Source of the DNA: Perkinsela sp. pyNocScin1
Lineage: Eukaryota > Euglenozoa > Kinetoplastea > Prokinetoplastida > Perkinselidae
Assembly (NCBI GenBank): GCA_964019655.1
Contig: CAXHTR010000005.1
Coordinates: 558,001 to 622,000, forward strand
DNA: 64,000 nt
Direction of reading: 5' to 3'
Shown one piece after another: positions 1 to 9,649 of the stretch. Within the stretch, counting starts at the first letter, position 1. Each line of letters starts with the position of its first letter. The notes below the pieces were generated by a model. It was not told the DNA's origin. It ran no database searches and saw nothing but the letters and a program-made list of their open reading frames with translations. The position numbers and the translations under genes were made by a program.

Positions 1-207
1 CAACCTCATCGATCGCATGCGCTGAGCAAGAGCGAGATGAGCACTTTGCTTGAGTGAAAAACTGGAAGAAATATTTTGCAGAATACGAAAAAGATACTGA
101 AGACTTAAAGAAAAAGCAAAAGAGGTGAAGGAATAGTGTTTTTCTCGAAGCAGACACTTTCTTGGAGGCCAGTGCACATTTTGAATTTCGAATTTTGATT
201 ATTGCGA

Positions 208-1680
208 ATGCTTCGAGTACTGCGGGGTCCATCACGCGCACTTCGGCATCAGTTTCGCTTCAATTCGACTGCATCCGCACAGCCCAGCAACCTCAACAAA
301 AATGCAGTGCTATCTGGTGGCATAACACGCACAGAATACAGCAGACGACGGACCGAGTTTTTCGCTTCACTGCCCGATCGCTGCATTGCAATCCTCCTTG
401 GCGCGAATCGCCCGACTCGCACAAATGACATCCTGTGGCCATTCCGCCAGGAGTCCAACATGTGGTTCCTCACCGGCTTTGACGAGCCGAACGCCGTCGC
501 TGTCTTCTGCAAGAACGCGGCCGCGGGCACTGCCACGTACGCGCTCTTCTGCGAGGAGACGACGCCCCACGACGCGCTGTGGCACGGCGAGCGCATCGGC
601 TGCCGCCGCGCAGTGCAGGACTTCGGTGCAGACCTCGCGTTCCCGCGCAAAAGCCTTCTCGAGGAGACGCAGCGCCTCTACGAGTCGCTAGTGGTGTGCC
701 CGGAAAAAACTGCGCTCGGCATGGGGGCGCCACTTCTGTGCATCGATGGCGTCGACAACGCGGCAGACGCTTGCATCAGCGCGTGGATGGGCTCTGGGCG
801 AGGCCCCGCGACGAAGCTGTCGGCCAAGACGATCATGAATTCCCTCAGAATGCGCAAGTCGGCCGACATGCAAAAAATGCTGCAGCGATCGGCAGACATC
901 ACCGCTGCGATGTTCCGCGCGGCGATGGTCCGCACTGCCCCAGGCGAGGGCGAGCAGTCAATTCAGGCAGTCATGGACTTTGTCGCGCAGCGGAACGGCG
1001 CGAGTGGTTTTGCGTATGTGCCCGTCGTCGCGGGTGGCCGGAACGCGCTCTGCCTGCATTACATCTCGAATAAGGCCTCTCTGAAGGACGGCGAGCTGCT
1101 CATGGTCGACGCCGGCGCGGATTACCACTACTACCCCACGGACTGTACGCGTGCGTGGCCGATTAGCGGGCGGTTCTCGCAGCCCCAGCGCACGCTGTAC
1201 GAATCCCTTCTCCGCGTGCAGCAGGCGCTCATCAAACGCGTGCGGGTAGGAGCGAGCATCCGCGACATGCAGCGGCTGAGCGAAGAAATGCTTCGCGAGG
1301 AAATGTGCAGCATCGGCTTCTTTGCGAAGGACATGCCGCTCGACCGGCAGCGCGCCCTCGTGGGGGAGATCTATCCGCACGGCTGGGGGCACCCGATGGG
1401 CCTCGACATTCACGAGTCGTTTCCGCCGGGATGCGCACAGTTTGAAGCGGGCATGATGCACACAGTGGAGCCAGGCATTTACGTCCCGGATGACGCGCGG
1501 TTCCCAGCAGAGTACCGGGGCATCGGGTTCCGCATCGAGGATAATGTTTTGGTGACTGCGGGCGAGCCGGTCGTCACAACTGCTGGCATTCCAAAGGAAG
1601 TGGATGCGATCGAGGGTGTCATGCGGGAAGCAGCAGGCCAATGGGCAAACAGCGCGCTTTGGGACATCGTTGTCCCGTAA
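208..1680 (+). CDS. XPNPEP3: Xaa-Pro aminopeptidase 3-like, mitochondrial (M24B)
   Basis: 490-aa pita-bread metalloprotease that removes an N-terminal residue before proline; the XPNPEP3/Icp55 branch trims imported mitochondrial proteins. Metal ligands are all present: D301 (VDAGAD), D312 (PTDCTRAWP), H395 (GWGHPMGLDIHE), E421 (HTVEPGIYV) and E444 (FRIEDNVL). The N-terminal aminopeptidase-P domain includes DILWPFRQESNMWFLTGF. The first 20 residues are rich in R, S and L without acids, as in a mitochondrial presequence. The first in-frame ATG is at 208; an upstream TTG at 202 is not needed. Full length, no frameshift. Codons are GC-rich compared with flanking DNA. Family assignment is firm; mitochondrial location is inferred. 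Confidence 0.93.
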   Translation: MLRVLRGPSRALRHQFRFNSTASAQPSNLNKNAVLSGGITRTEYSRRRTEFFASLPDRCIAILLGANRPTRTNDILWPFRQESNMWFLTGFDEPNAVAVFCKNAAAGTATYALFCEETTPHDALWHGERIGCRRAVQDFGADLAFPRKSLLEETQRLYESLVVCPEKTALGMGAPLLCIDGVDNAADACISAWMGSGRGPATKLSAKTIMNSLRMRKSADMQKMLQRSADITAAMFRAAMVRTAPGEGEQSIQAVMDFVAQRNGASGFAYVPVVAGGRNALCLHYISNKASLKDGELLMVDAGADYHYYPTDCTRAWPISGRFSQPQRTLYESLLRVQQALIKRVRVGASIRDMQRLSEEMLREEMCSIGFFAKDMPLDRQRALVGEIYPHGWGHPMGLDIHESFPPGCAQFEAGMMHTVEPGIYVPDDARFPAEYRGIGFRIEDNVLVTAGEPVVTTAGIPKEVDAIEGVMREAAGQWANSALWDIVVP

Positions 1681-2216
1681 AGCACAGTGCTTTGCATAGA
1701 GGAAGAACTCGAATTCTTGCCAATTTACATCACCAGTAGTAGCTAAAAGCATTGAAGATTATTGTCTTTCTATTCCTTTTCTAATTCAATTGTATGTACG
1801 CGCCCAAAACATCGAATCTCCAGGCCACGACACCATAGCATTTGCCATACCTGGTTTACTCCTATGAAATGTGATTTTGATCGTTCCCGTGACTACAATA
1901 CAGGCCTTTCGTGCTTTGTGGGAGATACAAGAGATCAACAGATACTACTAAGAAACTATTAACCTTACCGTCAACACTCTTTTGCAACCATATGCTGGTT
2001 AGACTGATTCATCTGCAAGTGCAAAATAACGTTGTATTGATACGCCTGACATTCAAAATTTACGAAACAAAAGTTTCAAAGAACATACACGAGTGAGACA
2101 CCGTAGCTGAGCTTTCAAGAAAACCAGTTCTTGAACTTTTCATCCTATTGGCCTATTTCTTTTCTTTTGCTGCGTATTCTGTATTCGTCTTGGGTATGTG
2201 GTTCGTGTGTTTTTCA
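1681..2216. other. Intergenic gap without a recognisable gene
   Basis: 536 bp between two convergent genes (aminopeptidase and SET protein). AT-rich. Only short open frames with no family resemblance are seen. It presumably holds the 3' ends of both transcripts. Confidence 0.6.
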
Positions 2217-3029
2217 TTACTGGGCCATGAGCTTCTCGTCACACGCGAGCACAACGGATGTGCAGAGCGGCCGGAGGAGCCCTTTGTAGGCGTCTGGCAG
2301 ATAACGGAAGCCCTGGATCGTCCCGAAGCATGCTGGGAGTTTTGATGCATCTGGAACGGCTGTGGAGCGCTCGCCGCCGCAGAGGCAGTCAAACGGCTCG
2401 TCCATGTCGAACTCTGTTGTGAGGTAGTTGAATGAGAGCACTTCGCCCTTCGCTATCGGGCGGAGCGCGATGACGCGGATCGCGTACTCGGTCTGGAACA
2501 CAAATTGCTCTGCACTCGGCGGCTGCGCATCGGCCCACCACGCGGGGGTCGCGACGGACCCGAAGAGGTTTGGAATGCACGCCTGCGCATCGAATGCAAC
2601 GCCTTTCGTGAGGCTGTCGGTTTCGTCAATCTTCTCGATGACAAGCTTCACGTTCGGCTGGCAGCTGTGGGCGAGGTACTCAGCGCCACCGGAGAAGATC
2701 ATGTGCTTCCCGTTGCCGACTTGCACAGTGTAAACGTTCGCCTCTGAGACGAGGGGCCCGCACACAGAAAAGACGGTATCGTTCGCACCGATCGCACGGT
2801 TCGCGAGCGTTGAGACGCCCATGTCGCCATGCTCGAGGAGGACATTCTCGTGGTGGATGTTCAGCGACTGCAGGGGAACTTCGGCGTTCTGGAGGAGCCC
2901 CTGGCGAAAGCGGATCCCGCAGTACGGCATGACGACGCTGCGGTGGTAGTCGCTCGGGAGAGCCATGAACGACGCAGCTGTGTCGATGCGGAGGGCTGTC
3001 GGTGCGATAGCTGTGTGATCTGCAGTCAT
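2217..3029 (-). CDS. SET-domain protein (putative lysine methyltransferase)
   Basis: 270 aa from the ATG at 3029. A longer frame reaches 3119, but its extra N-terminus is a hydrophobic translation of the AT-rich leader, so I prefer the internal ATG. Visible SET elements: YLAHSCQPN, the substrate/cofactor-site motif of the family, then FNYLTTEFDMDEPFDCLCGG, which combines the Y of the active site with a Cys-rich post-SET-like tail. The N-terminal third contains GIRFRQG and a VFSVCG segment. This arrangement is found in small stand-alone SET proteins of protists and fungi whose targets are often not histones; the substrate here is unknown. Converges with the aminopeptidase gene. Confidence 0.8.
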   Translation of the reverse strand: MTADHTAIAPTALRIDTAASFMALPSDYHRSVVMPYCGIRFRQGLLQNAEVPLQSLNIHHENVLLEHGDMGVSTLANRAIGANDTVFSVCGPLVSEANVYTVQVGNGKHMIFSGGAEYLAHSCQPNVKLVIEKIDETDSLTKGVAFDAQACIPNLFGSVATPAWWADAQPPSAEQFVFQTEYAIRVIALRPIAKGEVLSFNYLTTEFDMDEPFDCLCGGERSTAVPDASKLPACFGTIQGFRYLPDAYKGLLRPLCTSVVLACDEKLMAQ

Positions 3030-3393
3030 TTGTACGAGAATTCGGAGTAAAAGGTTATGTTTTGTGTACTTGCAAAGGAAATAGAAAAAGAAGACGATCA
3101 AGGGGAATACATCGCCCATTCACCAAAAAGCTTCTACGACGACCTGAACTGATTATTTTACGCTCTGAAAAGAATAATGATATTACTTTTCATCTTAGGA
3201 AACGTTGGAAGTTTATGGAGGCTTTTGAGGGACGAAGCCGAGCGAATCCCTAAAGATTCTCAAGACAGTACCCCAATTTTGAAATTTTTCCTGGTCGGTG
3301 ACAGCGTATGATCTTTCATTTGAGAGAAAGCGAATAAAAAAAGATGTATTTACGCTGTGATGGTGAGTCATTTTAACTCACGGAATTTTACGC
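3030..3393. other. Intergenic gap without a recognisable gene
   Basis: 364 bp between two minus-strand genes, AT-rich. It should contain the 5' leader of the SET gene and the 3' end of the next gene. No RNA gene or repeat seen. Confidence 0.6.
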
Positions 3394-5340
3394 TTATTTC
3401 GATTGATCCGCGAGCGCTTCGTCGATGAGCGCACAGGCCCCTTCGCGCCAATTCGCCTTCTTCAGCGTTTTATGCGCGCGAAGCTCTTGTAGGATGATGC
3501 GGATTTGAGAAACGTTTTTGGCTTCGTCACACCGCTGTAAATCGAGATAGAATACCGTGAGCATTAAGAAGATGTACTCCTTTGAACTCTTGTCCATCGA
3601 TGGAAAGCGCTCGACTGGGTATTGGCTGAAAAAGGACTTGGAAAGCGCATCTTTGTCTTGTACATCTCCAGTAACAAGCTTTTGAAGAATTTCAATGCAC
3701 AGGCGCACAGCTGCTTTGCCCGCCTCAGATCCGATTCCATCGCAGTGAAATGCCGCAGTCTTTCTTCGCCGGCGCTTCTGGCGCTTCGCTTCGAATATCG
3801 AGCGATTGCACTCCTTGAAAATGTCTGTATGCACCACATTGCGAAGGAAAGAAGGTGCGATGCCCTTGAAGACCACATGGGACGCTGCACATCGCATCAC
3901 GATAGCGCAGAACAGGCGATGTGACCCAAAGCGACCCGGCTTGTTTGAAAAGGCCAATATTTTTTGGGAATAGGGCCCTATAGCAGCGACAAGCTCAGCA
4001 AATTGTTCGTCAGATGCTTCTTTTACTAGCATCGAGAGAACTGCAAAAGTATCTTCACTGCACTCAGTAGCAAGCGAGCTTGAGGCTGTGAAAAGCACAC
4101 CGGTGCACTGCGCCATCGCACTCGCTGCAGAGCTAATGAGCTCTGCTCGAACATCGACAAGATCAGCTGGAAGACTCGAAACGTCGATTGATAGGGCTTG
4201 TGTGAGGAAAGCTATGCACAAAGGAAATGTAACAGCCTTTACAGATTTTTCAACAAAAAGCTGGCAGCAGTAAAACAGCGCACAGTGTGCGTGAAGCGTA
4301 TTCACGGCTTTATCCTCATTCGAAAGAGAACTCCACCAATCAGTCTCTTTCTTGAGAAGTTCTTGCACTGAAAGAGGGGTAACTTTCTCTTCATCGACAT
4401 CGACTCCTTGAACAGACTTCTTTGATATCTTATCTCTCTGCGCGACAAGCGATCCCATTAATAGCGACATCATGATGAGGTTTCGTTCTTTTTTTCCAGC
4501 AAAGCGATTGATGAAGAGAAAATGTGCTATGCGGAGCATTGATTTATGCGTCAGGATCATAGGTAAGAACGGCACGCATAGCTCGTGCAAAATAGTGCTA
4601 AAAACTGAATGCGGTGCGTGTCGTATCATCGTACACACGATGAATGAAGCATAGTTGTCTGCACAGGTATTCAAAAAAGAGAGTGCTTTCGTGCTGAGCG
4701 GCTGTTTTGGTACATGGCGCACAAACTGCATGAAGTTATCGTATGGTAGGGCACAATATTTCCTAAGAGCCTTTGCGTTCAAACTTGCACCATCACCAAA
4801 TTCGTTTGGTAAGGCCTGTTCTGATTTCTTCATTTTTTCGCGGAATAGCACACTGAGAAGGGAAACCATTTCATCCTTTGTTGAGTGGCGAATCATATTT
4901 TGAACTATCCGGGATATCTTTGGATTGCGGCAATCCGAGAGTAGCTCTGCAAGAGGCATGCCTTGAAGAATCTCAACTGCTGATGAAATAATTTCGTTTG
5001 CTTCAGGCGCCCTCATTGCTTTGTTAGACTTAAAGTATGGTGCATCTTCACCGAAATCAGTGTTTTTCACCGCGTCAAGGTCATCTTTATGAATGTGATT
5101 GGATTTCTTAGTAAGCAGCTGGGGCTTTTTGTTCAAAGAAAGCTGCTCACTTAACTTTATCAGCTTTCCTTGAAAAGAATCTTTCATTTTAATAATGTGC
5201 TTTTCCTTCTTATTCAAGATCCGGTTTTCAAGCTTTTTGATGCGAGCATGCTCATAAACCCGATCTGCGGCGCTATCGGGAAACTTTTGCGCGATTCGCT
5301 CCTCGCGGCGCTTTTCCTTTGAAATATTCGATCGAGCCAT
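3394..5340 (-). CDS. Basic alpha-helical protein, possibly nucleolar
   Basis: 648 aa, not recognised with certainty. The first 130 residues are rich in K, R and E with several NLS-like basic clusters (KEKRREERIAQKF, RIKKLENRILNKKEK). The rest is a continuous string of predicted helices (for example ISRIVQNMIRHSTKDEMVSLL and ASFIVCTMIRHAPHSVFSTIL), followed by a very basic patch (EAKRQKRRRRK) near residue 540. A lysine-rich head plus helical repeats recalls Puf6/PUM3 or NOP9-type ribosome-assembly factors, but clear Puf RNA-contact triplets cannot be read, so this is only a possibility. ATG at 5340; no transmembrane segments. Confidence 0.75.
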   Translation of the reverse strand: MARSNISKEKRREERIAQKFPDSAADRVYEHARIKKLENRILNKKEKHIIKMKDSFQGKLIKLSEQLSLNKKPQLLTKKSNHIHKDDLDAVKNTDFGEDAPYFKSNKAMRAPEANEIISSAVEILQGMPLAELLSDCRNPKISRIVQNMIRHSTKDEMVSLLSVLFREKMKKSEQALPNEFGDGASLNAKALRKYCALPYDNFMQFVRHVPKQPLSTKALSFLNTCADNYASFIVCTMIRHAPHSVFSTILHELCVPFLPMILTHKSMLRIAHFLFINRFAGKKERNLIMMSLLMGSLVAQRDKISKKSVQGVDVDEEKVTPLSVQELLKKETDWWSSLSNEDKAVNTLHAHCALFYCCQLFVEKSVKAVTFPLCIAFLTQALSIDVSSLPADLVDVRAELISSAASAMAQCTGVLFTASSSLATECSEDTFAVLSMLVKEASDEQFAELVAAIGPYSQKILAFSNKPGRFGSHRLFCAIVMRCAASHVVFKGIAPSFLRNVVHTDIFKECNRSIFEAKRQKRRRRKTAAFHCDGIGSEAGKAAVRLCIEILQKLVTGDVQDKDALSKSFFSQYPVERFPSMDKSSKEYIFLMLTVFYLDLQRCDEAKNVSQIRIILQELRAHKTLKKANWREGACALIDEALADQSK

Positions 5341-5444
5341 CGTGAAATTATAGATATGTATAGTGGATACAATTTATCATAGATATGCTAAACGCAGAAT
5401 AGATAAGCGCTCCATGTGATGGCATCATACCGGTATAGGGCTAT

Positions 5445-5747
5445 TCACTGTAATCTAGAAATCCAAGAAGGAACATATGATCCTTGTCTAGCTTTTTCTT
5501 CGAGAATTTTTCGGTTCTTTTTACACAAATCAAAGCCTTCGTGCAGCTTACTGAGACATCTTTCATAGCAAACCTTTTCCCCATAGTGGTACGGAAGAGA
5601 ATCTTCTGAGAAATAGCCAACGCAACTTTTAAAGCAATGCTTTTGCCCGAACTCACCAACAGTGTAAAGTTTCTCGTTGATACTTGACAAAGCTAGTGCT
5701 TGCATTGGCGGTAAGCCCGGAATTTGAGGCGGTGGTAACCTTTCCAT
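5445..5747 (-). CDS. Small Tim-type chaperone of the mitochondrial intermembrane space
   Basis: 100 aa from the ATG at 5747 (a TTG 21 nt upstream is ignored). Twin CX3C motif: C38-FKS-C42 and C60-YER-C64, separated by 17 residues, inside the 11-18 range typical of Tim9/Tim10/Tim8/Tim13. Small Tims form hexamers that escort hydrophobic precursors across the intermembrane space; the paired cysteines form two internal disulfides. The N-terminal 15 residues are Pro-rich, and there is no cleavable presequence, as usual for the family. Which paralogue it is cannot be told. Divergently oriented to the RRM gene at 6278. Confidence 0.82.
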   Translation of the reverse strand: MERLPPPQIPGLPPMQALALSSINEKLYTVGEFGQKHCFKSCVGYFSEDSLPYHYGEKVCYERCLSKLHEGFDLCKKNRKILEEKARQGSYVPSWISRLQ

Positions 5748-6277
5748 TGTGGGTGTACTAAAAATCAAATAGCCAAAGTTGCTTCAGAATAAAGGGAGAA
5801 GTTAGTCATGCAGTGGTAAGATCACTCAGCGAAAATATAGTATAAACATTTCCACGATTCCGAAACGCTGTAATAAATACAGCTGAAAAGCGAATCATGT
5901 GAATTCTGAAGCTCAAAATATCTTTTCTTGCAGAAAGATCAACCAAAATGCACAGAACATAAGCGTGGATACGTGCTATTCTCGCTATCCTAATTCAGCC
6001 ATCTAACTTGAAGCCTATTTCCAAAGCAGGCTCCTCATGGAATACTCACAAAAAAAGAATGACGAAAATCACGGAAAATGAAAAGATTGGCATGACAGAC
6101 ATTCAGTTTTTATTTATTACTTTGGTACGGCGTTTGGGCCGAGCGTAGCACAGTTTATCGACACTCAGTGAATCTCGACTATCAGTACATCTGCAGCAGA
6201 ATAATTTTTCCCAATGATAACGTTTGTTGCAAAAATATCATTAAGATATTATCTGTTTTAGAGGCCTTCTTCATCTA
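5748..6277. other. Divergent intergenic region
   Basis: 530 bp between the starts of the small Tim gene (minus) and the RRM gene (plus), so it should hold transcription or RNA-processing signals for both. AT-rich. I see no RNA gene, no repeat and no convincing motif. Confidence 0.5.
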
Positions 6278-6709
6278 ATGAGAGAGATTGACCTAGTATG
6301 GGGACAGCCGAAAATGCAAAATGATGAGATGGAAGAAACTGAGGCTGCACAGAAGCCATCAAGCGAAAAGGTCAGAAACCCCCGTGATACTGGAGCAAAG
6401 ACAGACAATGTATCATTACACTGCAGTGTATCTAGCAGCACAACTCGGCAAGAGCTTAAGTCACTCTTCTTCAGTTACAAAGTCAAAAGCATAAAGATTT
6501 TCAAGGCGAAAAATAAATCCGCTGAATTTTATGCTCTTGTGGTTGTCCCTAATATGGCCATGGCTCTTCACGCAATAAAAACGTTTGAAGGTACAAATCA
6601 GGCATCAATTATAGGGTATGATAGACCTTTGATGCTCTCTTTGCATCGCTCACGCACTGAAAATAAGAAAAGGAGGTTCCACAACATGAAATCAAAGTCA
6701 TCGATGTAG
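6278..6709 (+). CDS. Small RRM-like RNA-binding protein
   Basis: 143 aa; ATG at 6278 directly preceded by an in-frame TAA. After an acidic/polar N-terminus (about 45 residues), residues 46-125 follow an RRM pattern: an RNP2-like beta strand VSLHCSVS, a helix RQELKSLFFSYKV, an IKIF strand, an RNP1-like strand EFYALVVVP, a helix MALHAIKTFEG and a last strand PLMLSLH. The C-terminal 20 residues are strongly basic (KKRRF). Aromatic RNP residues are only partly kept, so binding preference is unknown. Identification rests on the fold pattern only. Confidence 0.65.
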   Translation: MREIDLVWGQPKMQNDEMEETEAAQKPSSEKVRNPRDTGAKTDNVSLHCSVSSSTTRQELKSLFFSYKVKSIKIFKAKNKSAEFYALVVVPNMAMALHAIKTFEGTNQASIIGYDRPLMLSLHRSRTENKKRRFHNMKSKSSM

Positions 6710-6828
6710 AAGTAGGGATAGATTCTGAGCGTTGATGAATCCATGCATGTAGTGTATTGCCGATTTTAGTGCACAAAGCGCCTGAAATTACCTTTTTGCT
6801 AGAATCTTCTAGAGTTGGAATTCATAGA

Positions 6829-7155
6829 ATGTCAGATAAAGAAAGTGGACCATGCGCTTCACAAGCTTCACAGTGGAGAAGCTGTCTGAAAAAAGCAGAC
6901 TACACACCAGATCGCGAGATGGGGGATTGCGATAATGATCGCCAGGAATTTTATTCGTGCGTTCGAAACTATCGTGAATCTAACGGACTCACCCCAGAGA
7001 CCAAAGATGCTTCAACCATTCCAAAAGCATGTCAAGCGGCGAATACCGAATTTCACACATGCATGAAGATCAACTCGTTTAATGTGGATATGTGTCAGAA
7101 AGATATGGAGAAGTTACGTCAATGCTGTCACAAAAATTTGAAGCACTCGCCGTAA
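6829..7155 (+). CDS. Quadruple CX9C (CHCH) mitochondrial intermembrane-space protein
   Basis: 108 aa from the ATG at 6829; a TTG-initiated extension to 6757 is unlikely. Four CX9C motifs are exact: C9/C19, C34/C44, C68/C78 and C89/C99, giving two coiled-coil-helix-coiled-coil-helix hairpins. Twin CX9C proteins are oxidised by the Mia40/Erv1 relay. The quadruple arrangement is known from NDUFA8-type complex I subunits and a few assembly factors, but the short sequence does not allow a specific name. Sits 1.1 kb from the small Tim gene and just upstream of the AlkB-like gene. Confidence 0.82.
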   Translation: MSDKESGPCASQASQWRSCLKKADYTPDREMGDCDNDRQEFYSCVRNYRESNGLTPETKDASTIPKACQAANTEFHTCMKINSFNVDMCQKDMEKLRQCCHKNLKHSP

Positions 7156-7234
7156 TCTGTATAGTTTGGATGTATTCATTTGCATCGCACAGCTAGAAAG
7201 CAGCAGTCTTACATGGAATTTTACGGAATTCATA

Positions 7235-8101
7235 ATGGGCAAAATTATTGACACTTCTATTGATCAGTCTAATAAGGCAAGCCAGTTCATTCTTCATGCA
7301 TGCAATACAGACTTCAATCGAACAAACGCATGCCTTCAGAACGACTTACGAAGCACACTAGGGGGTAACTGTGTTTATTTACCACACTTCATAGCATCAG
7401 ACACAGACTTATCCTTATTTCAAGCACTCGAAAGAGAGCTGTTCAAACATGAGGCCGAATCTGAAGAATCAATTGTGAAATGGAGCAAGCATTTGAAGCA
7501 TGAGAATCCGCAGTTTTCCGAAACTTTTCAAAATGTCGTTGAGACTCTTGCGGACTATTTCGATGTGGACATATTTGCAACAAGGCTTAACTACTATCCA
7601 GATGGTACTCAGTGGAAGCCCTACCATCGCGATTCGCATGCATACGCGAAGAATCACGCGAATGATCCGAAGCATAAAGAAGACTTTACCATTGGCATTT
7701 CGTTCGGTGCCCAACGGCATCTTGCCTTTCTGCATGAGCAAAGCCAGGTCAAATTTCTGTTCCCTCAGAACAACGGAGATTGCTTCGCTTTTTCGAGCGA
7801 GGTAAATGATAAATTTTTGCATGGTGTTCCAAAAGCTGTGGATACGACTGGTAAGCGCTTTTCGATCATTGCTTGGGGACGCAGGCGAAGTCTTAACTCA
7901 AGAAATAGTGCAGCGAAATCAGCGAATACAGGCTTGTTGAAAGGCATAGAGTATAGCAATGGTATGGAAGATATGATGGCAAGAATTCAGAGAGCTCGTA
8001 TAAGTACCCCGTTCGGACAAGACCTTGTGGAGGCAAAGCCCAGAAAAGTTCCTATTGAGAAATCGACTAAGCAAAAGTCGAAGCTCGGACGTTTGCAGTA
8101 G
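7235..8101 (+). CDS. AlkB-like 2-oxoglutarate/Fe(II) dioxygenase
   Basis: 288 aa from the first in-frame ATG at 7235. The catalytic signature is complete: LNYYPDGTQWKPYHRDSH with iron ligands H131 and D133, distal H196 in KFLHGVPKA, and R208 in GKRFSIIAWG to bind 2-oxoglutarate. ISFGAQRHLAFLHE matches the beta strand before the distal His. AlkB homologues hydroxylate N-methylated bases or lysines; the substrate cannot be inferred. The 55-residue C-terminal tail is basic and low in hydrophobics, consistent with nucleic-acid contact. No targeting signal is obvious. Confidence 0.85.
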   Translation: MGKIIDTSIDQSNKASQFILHACNTDFNRTNACLQNDLRSTLGGNCVYLPHFIASDTDLSLFQALERELFKHEAESEESIVKWSKHLKHENPQFSETFQNVVETLADYFDVDIFATRLNYYPDGTQWKPYHRDSHAYAKNHANDPKHKEDFTIGISFGAQRHLAFLHEQSQVKFLFPQNNGDCFAFSSEVNDKFLHGVPKAVDTTGKRFSIIAWGRRRSLNSRNSAAKSANTGLLKGIEYSNGMEDMMARIQRARISTPFGQDLVEAKPRKVPIEKSTKQKSKLGRLQ

Positions 8102-8176
8102 CAAGCGTGGTTTTGGAAAATACCTGTGATTAACGCTTACGAGCATATTATTTTTTATAGCCTGTTTATAGCTCTT

Positions 8177-9517
8177 ATGGCACTTGAAACGCTGAATGGT
8201 GAAGAGTTTCTTGTCGAAGAAATAATCGAGCATCTTGGTCATGGTTGGTTTCAATATCAGCTCTTCTTCTTCTGTGGGCTACCCTTCATCGCCGACTTCG
8301 CACAGATATTTTTGAATCCCTTCATCATACCAGGAATAAGGGAAGAATTTCAGTGTACCACATTTACTGCATCGCTTATACCATCATGCCTTTTCCTAGG
8401 TATGCTGATTGGGAGTATTCTTTTCGGCAGCTTTTCGGACAGGTTCGGCAGGAGAGTAACTTTTTTGCTTTGTTTAGGGTGCACAGGTTTCTTTGGGGCT
8501 TTAAGTGCCCTGTGTACTTCACTTCCTTTGCTTATGGCGATGCGCACTCTATGTGGGCTTGGTGTTGGAGGATTTCATGTGTCCATGACGCTGTACGCAG
8601 AGTACTTGCCAAAGCACACTCGCACAATGAACTTGACATTGATCCAATCATTTATTTCGCTCGGGTCGATCTCGACTTGTGCGATCGCCTGGGGCCTTCA
8701 CAGTCGGTCATGGCGCTTTCTTACAGTCATATGTGCATCGATATCCATATTTTGCGCGCTGCCCTTTTATTTCCTCCCCGAGTCATCGCGATTTCTCGTT
8801 AGCCAGGGCAGAGACGCGGAAGCGATCGAAACACTGAAAAATATAGCTAATAAAAATCGAAAAGCTCTACCGATACACTTTTCCATAGCTAGACCACATG
8901 TGCATGCACACTCATCATTTGCATTTTTGCGTGAAAAGACATTGCGCTGCCTTGTCGCCATTCTCGGTGCCCTCTGGTTTGTGGCCGCATTTTTGTATTA
9001 CGGCGCAAACTTTATCAGTGCACAGGTTCCGTACGGAGGGAATCAGCGAGCAAAGGTCGTGCTTATATCATGCGCAGAACTTGTTTCCCTCGGCAACACC
9101 TTCGCTCTTTCAGCCCACTTTGGTAGAAAGCGAGCAATTTCAATTTGTGGTCTGTGTGGATGTTTTACCCTCACCGTTCTTTTGTTTGCAAGATATCTTC
9201 ATAGCAGTGCACTGATTGCAGCAATGTTTATATTTCGGGGCCTTGCAGCCTCTTTTGTAGCGATCGTGTGCATGTACACCGCAGAGGCTTTCCCAACAGC
9301 GCACCGCTCGACCGGATTCGGCATTGTCAGCGCTTGCTCTCGCATTGGTGGAATATGTACGCCCTGGATTTCGATAGCGTTCGCTGCATTGCGCTTCGAA
9401 CAAGCAATCGCAGTGTATCTGGTTACGCTCCTCATCGGTAGCCTCATTGCATTCAAACTGCCGTTTGATACGCGCGATAAAGCTATGGACGCCACCAAAA
9501 ACGAGAGTTTGAAGTAA
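8177..9517 (+). CDS. MFS transporter, SV2/SVOP-like
   Basis: 446 aa from the ATG at 8177 (the frame extends to a GTG at 8126). About 12 hydrophobic segments. The entry segment VEEIIEHLGHGWFQYQ followed by a helix with GLPFIADFAQI matches the start of SVOP/SV2-type and organic-ion transporters. The MFS loop motif GSFSDRFGRR begins near residue 84, and a sugar-porter-like PESSRFLVSQGR follows TM6. The second half has a weaker motif (SAHFGRKRA). Probably a plasma-membrane or vesicular carrier; substrate unknown. The C-terminus is cytosolic and short. Confidence 0.88.
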   Translation: MALETLNGEEFLVEEIIEHLGHGWFQYQLFFFCGLPFIADFAQIFLNPFIIPGIREEFQCTTFTASLIPSCLFLGMLIGSILFGSFSDRFGRRVTFLLCLGCTGFFGALSALCTSLPLLMAMRTLCGLGVGGFHVSMTLYAEYLPKHTRTMNLTLIQSFISLGSISTCAIAWGLHSRSWRFLTVICASISIFCALPFYFLPESSRFLVSQGRDAEAIETLKNIANKNRKALPIHFSIARPHVHAHSSFAFLREKTLRCLVAILGALWFVAAFLYYGANFISAQVPYGGNQRAKVVLISCAELVSLGNTFALSAHFGRKRAISICGLCGCFTLTVLLFARYLHSSALIAAMFIFRGLAASFVAIVCMYTAEAFPTAHRSTGFGIVSACSRIGGICTPWISIAFAALRFEQAIAVYLVTLLIGSLIAFKLPFDTRDKAMDATKNESLK

Positions 9518-9649
9518 TTTTTGTGCTCTTGATCGCATGTGAAGATTCCACTGCAGCAACTATCTTGTAGTTTCTGCCCGTACATTACAATATAAGACTT
9601 TTCAACACAAAACTGCATTTTTCTTTGCGTATGATTACCAAACGATCGA

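Noticed and set aside
958-1752. 264-aa antisense frame over the aminopeptidase gene
   Set aside because: It lies opposite a fully conserved M24B enzyme, has no family resemblance and follows from the GC-rich third positions of the real gene.
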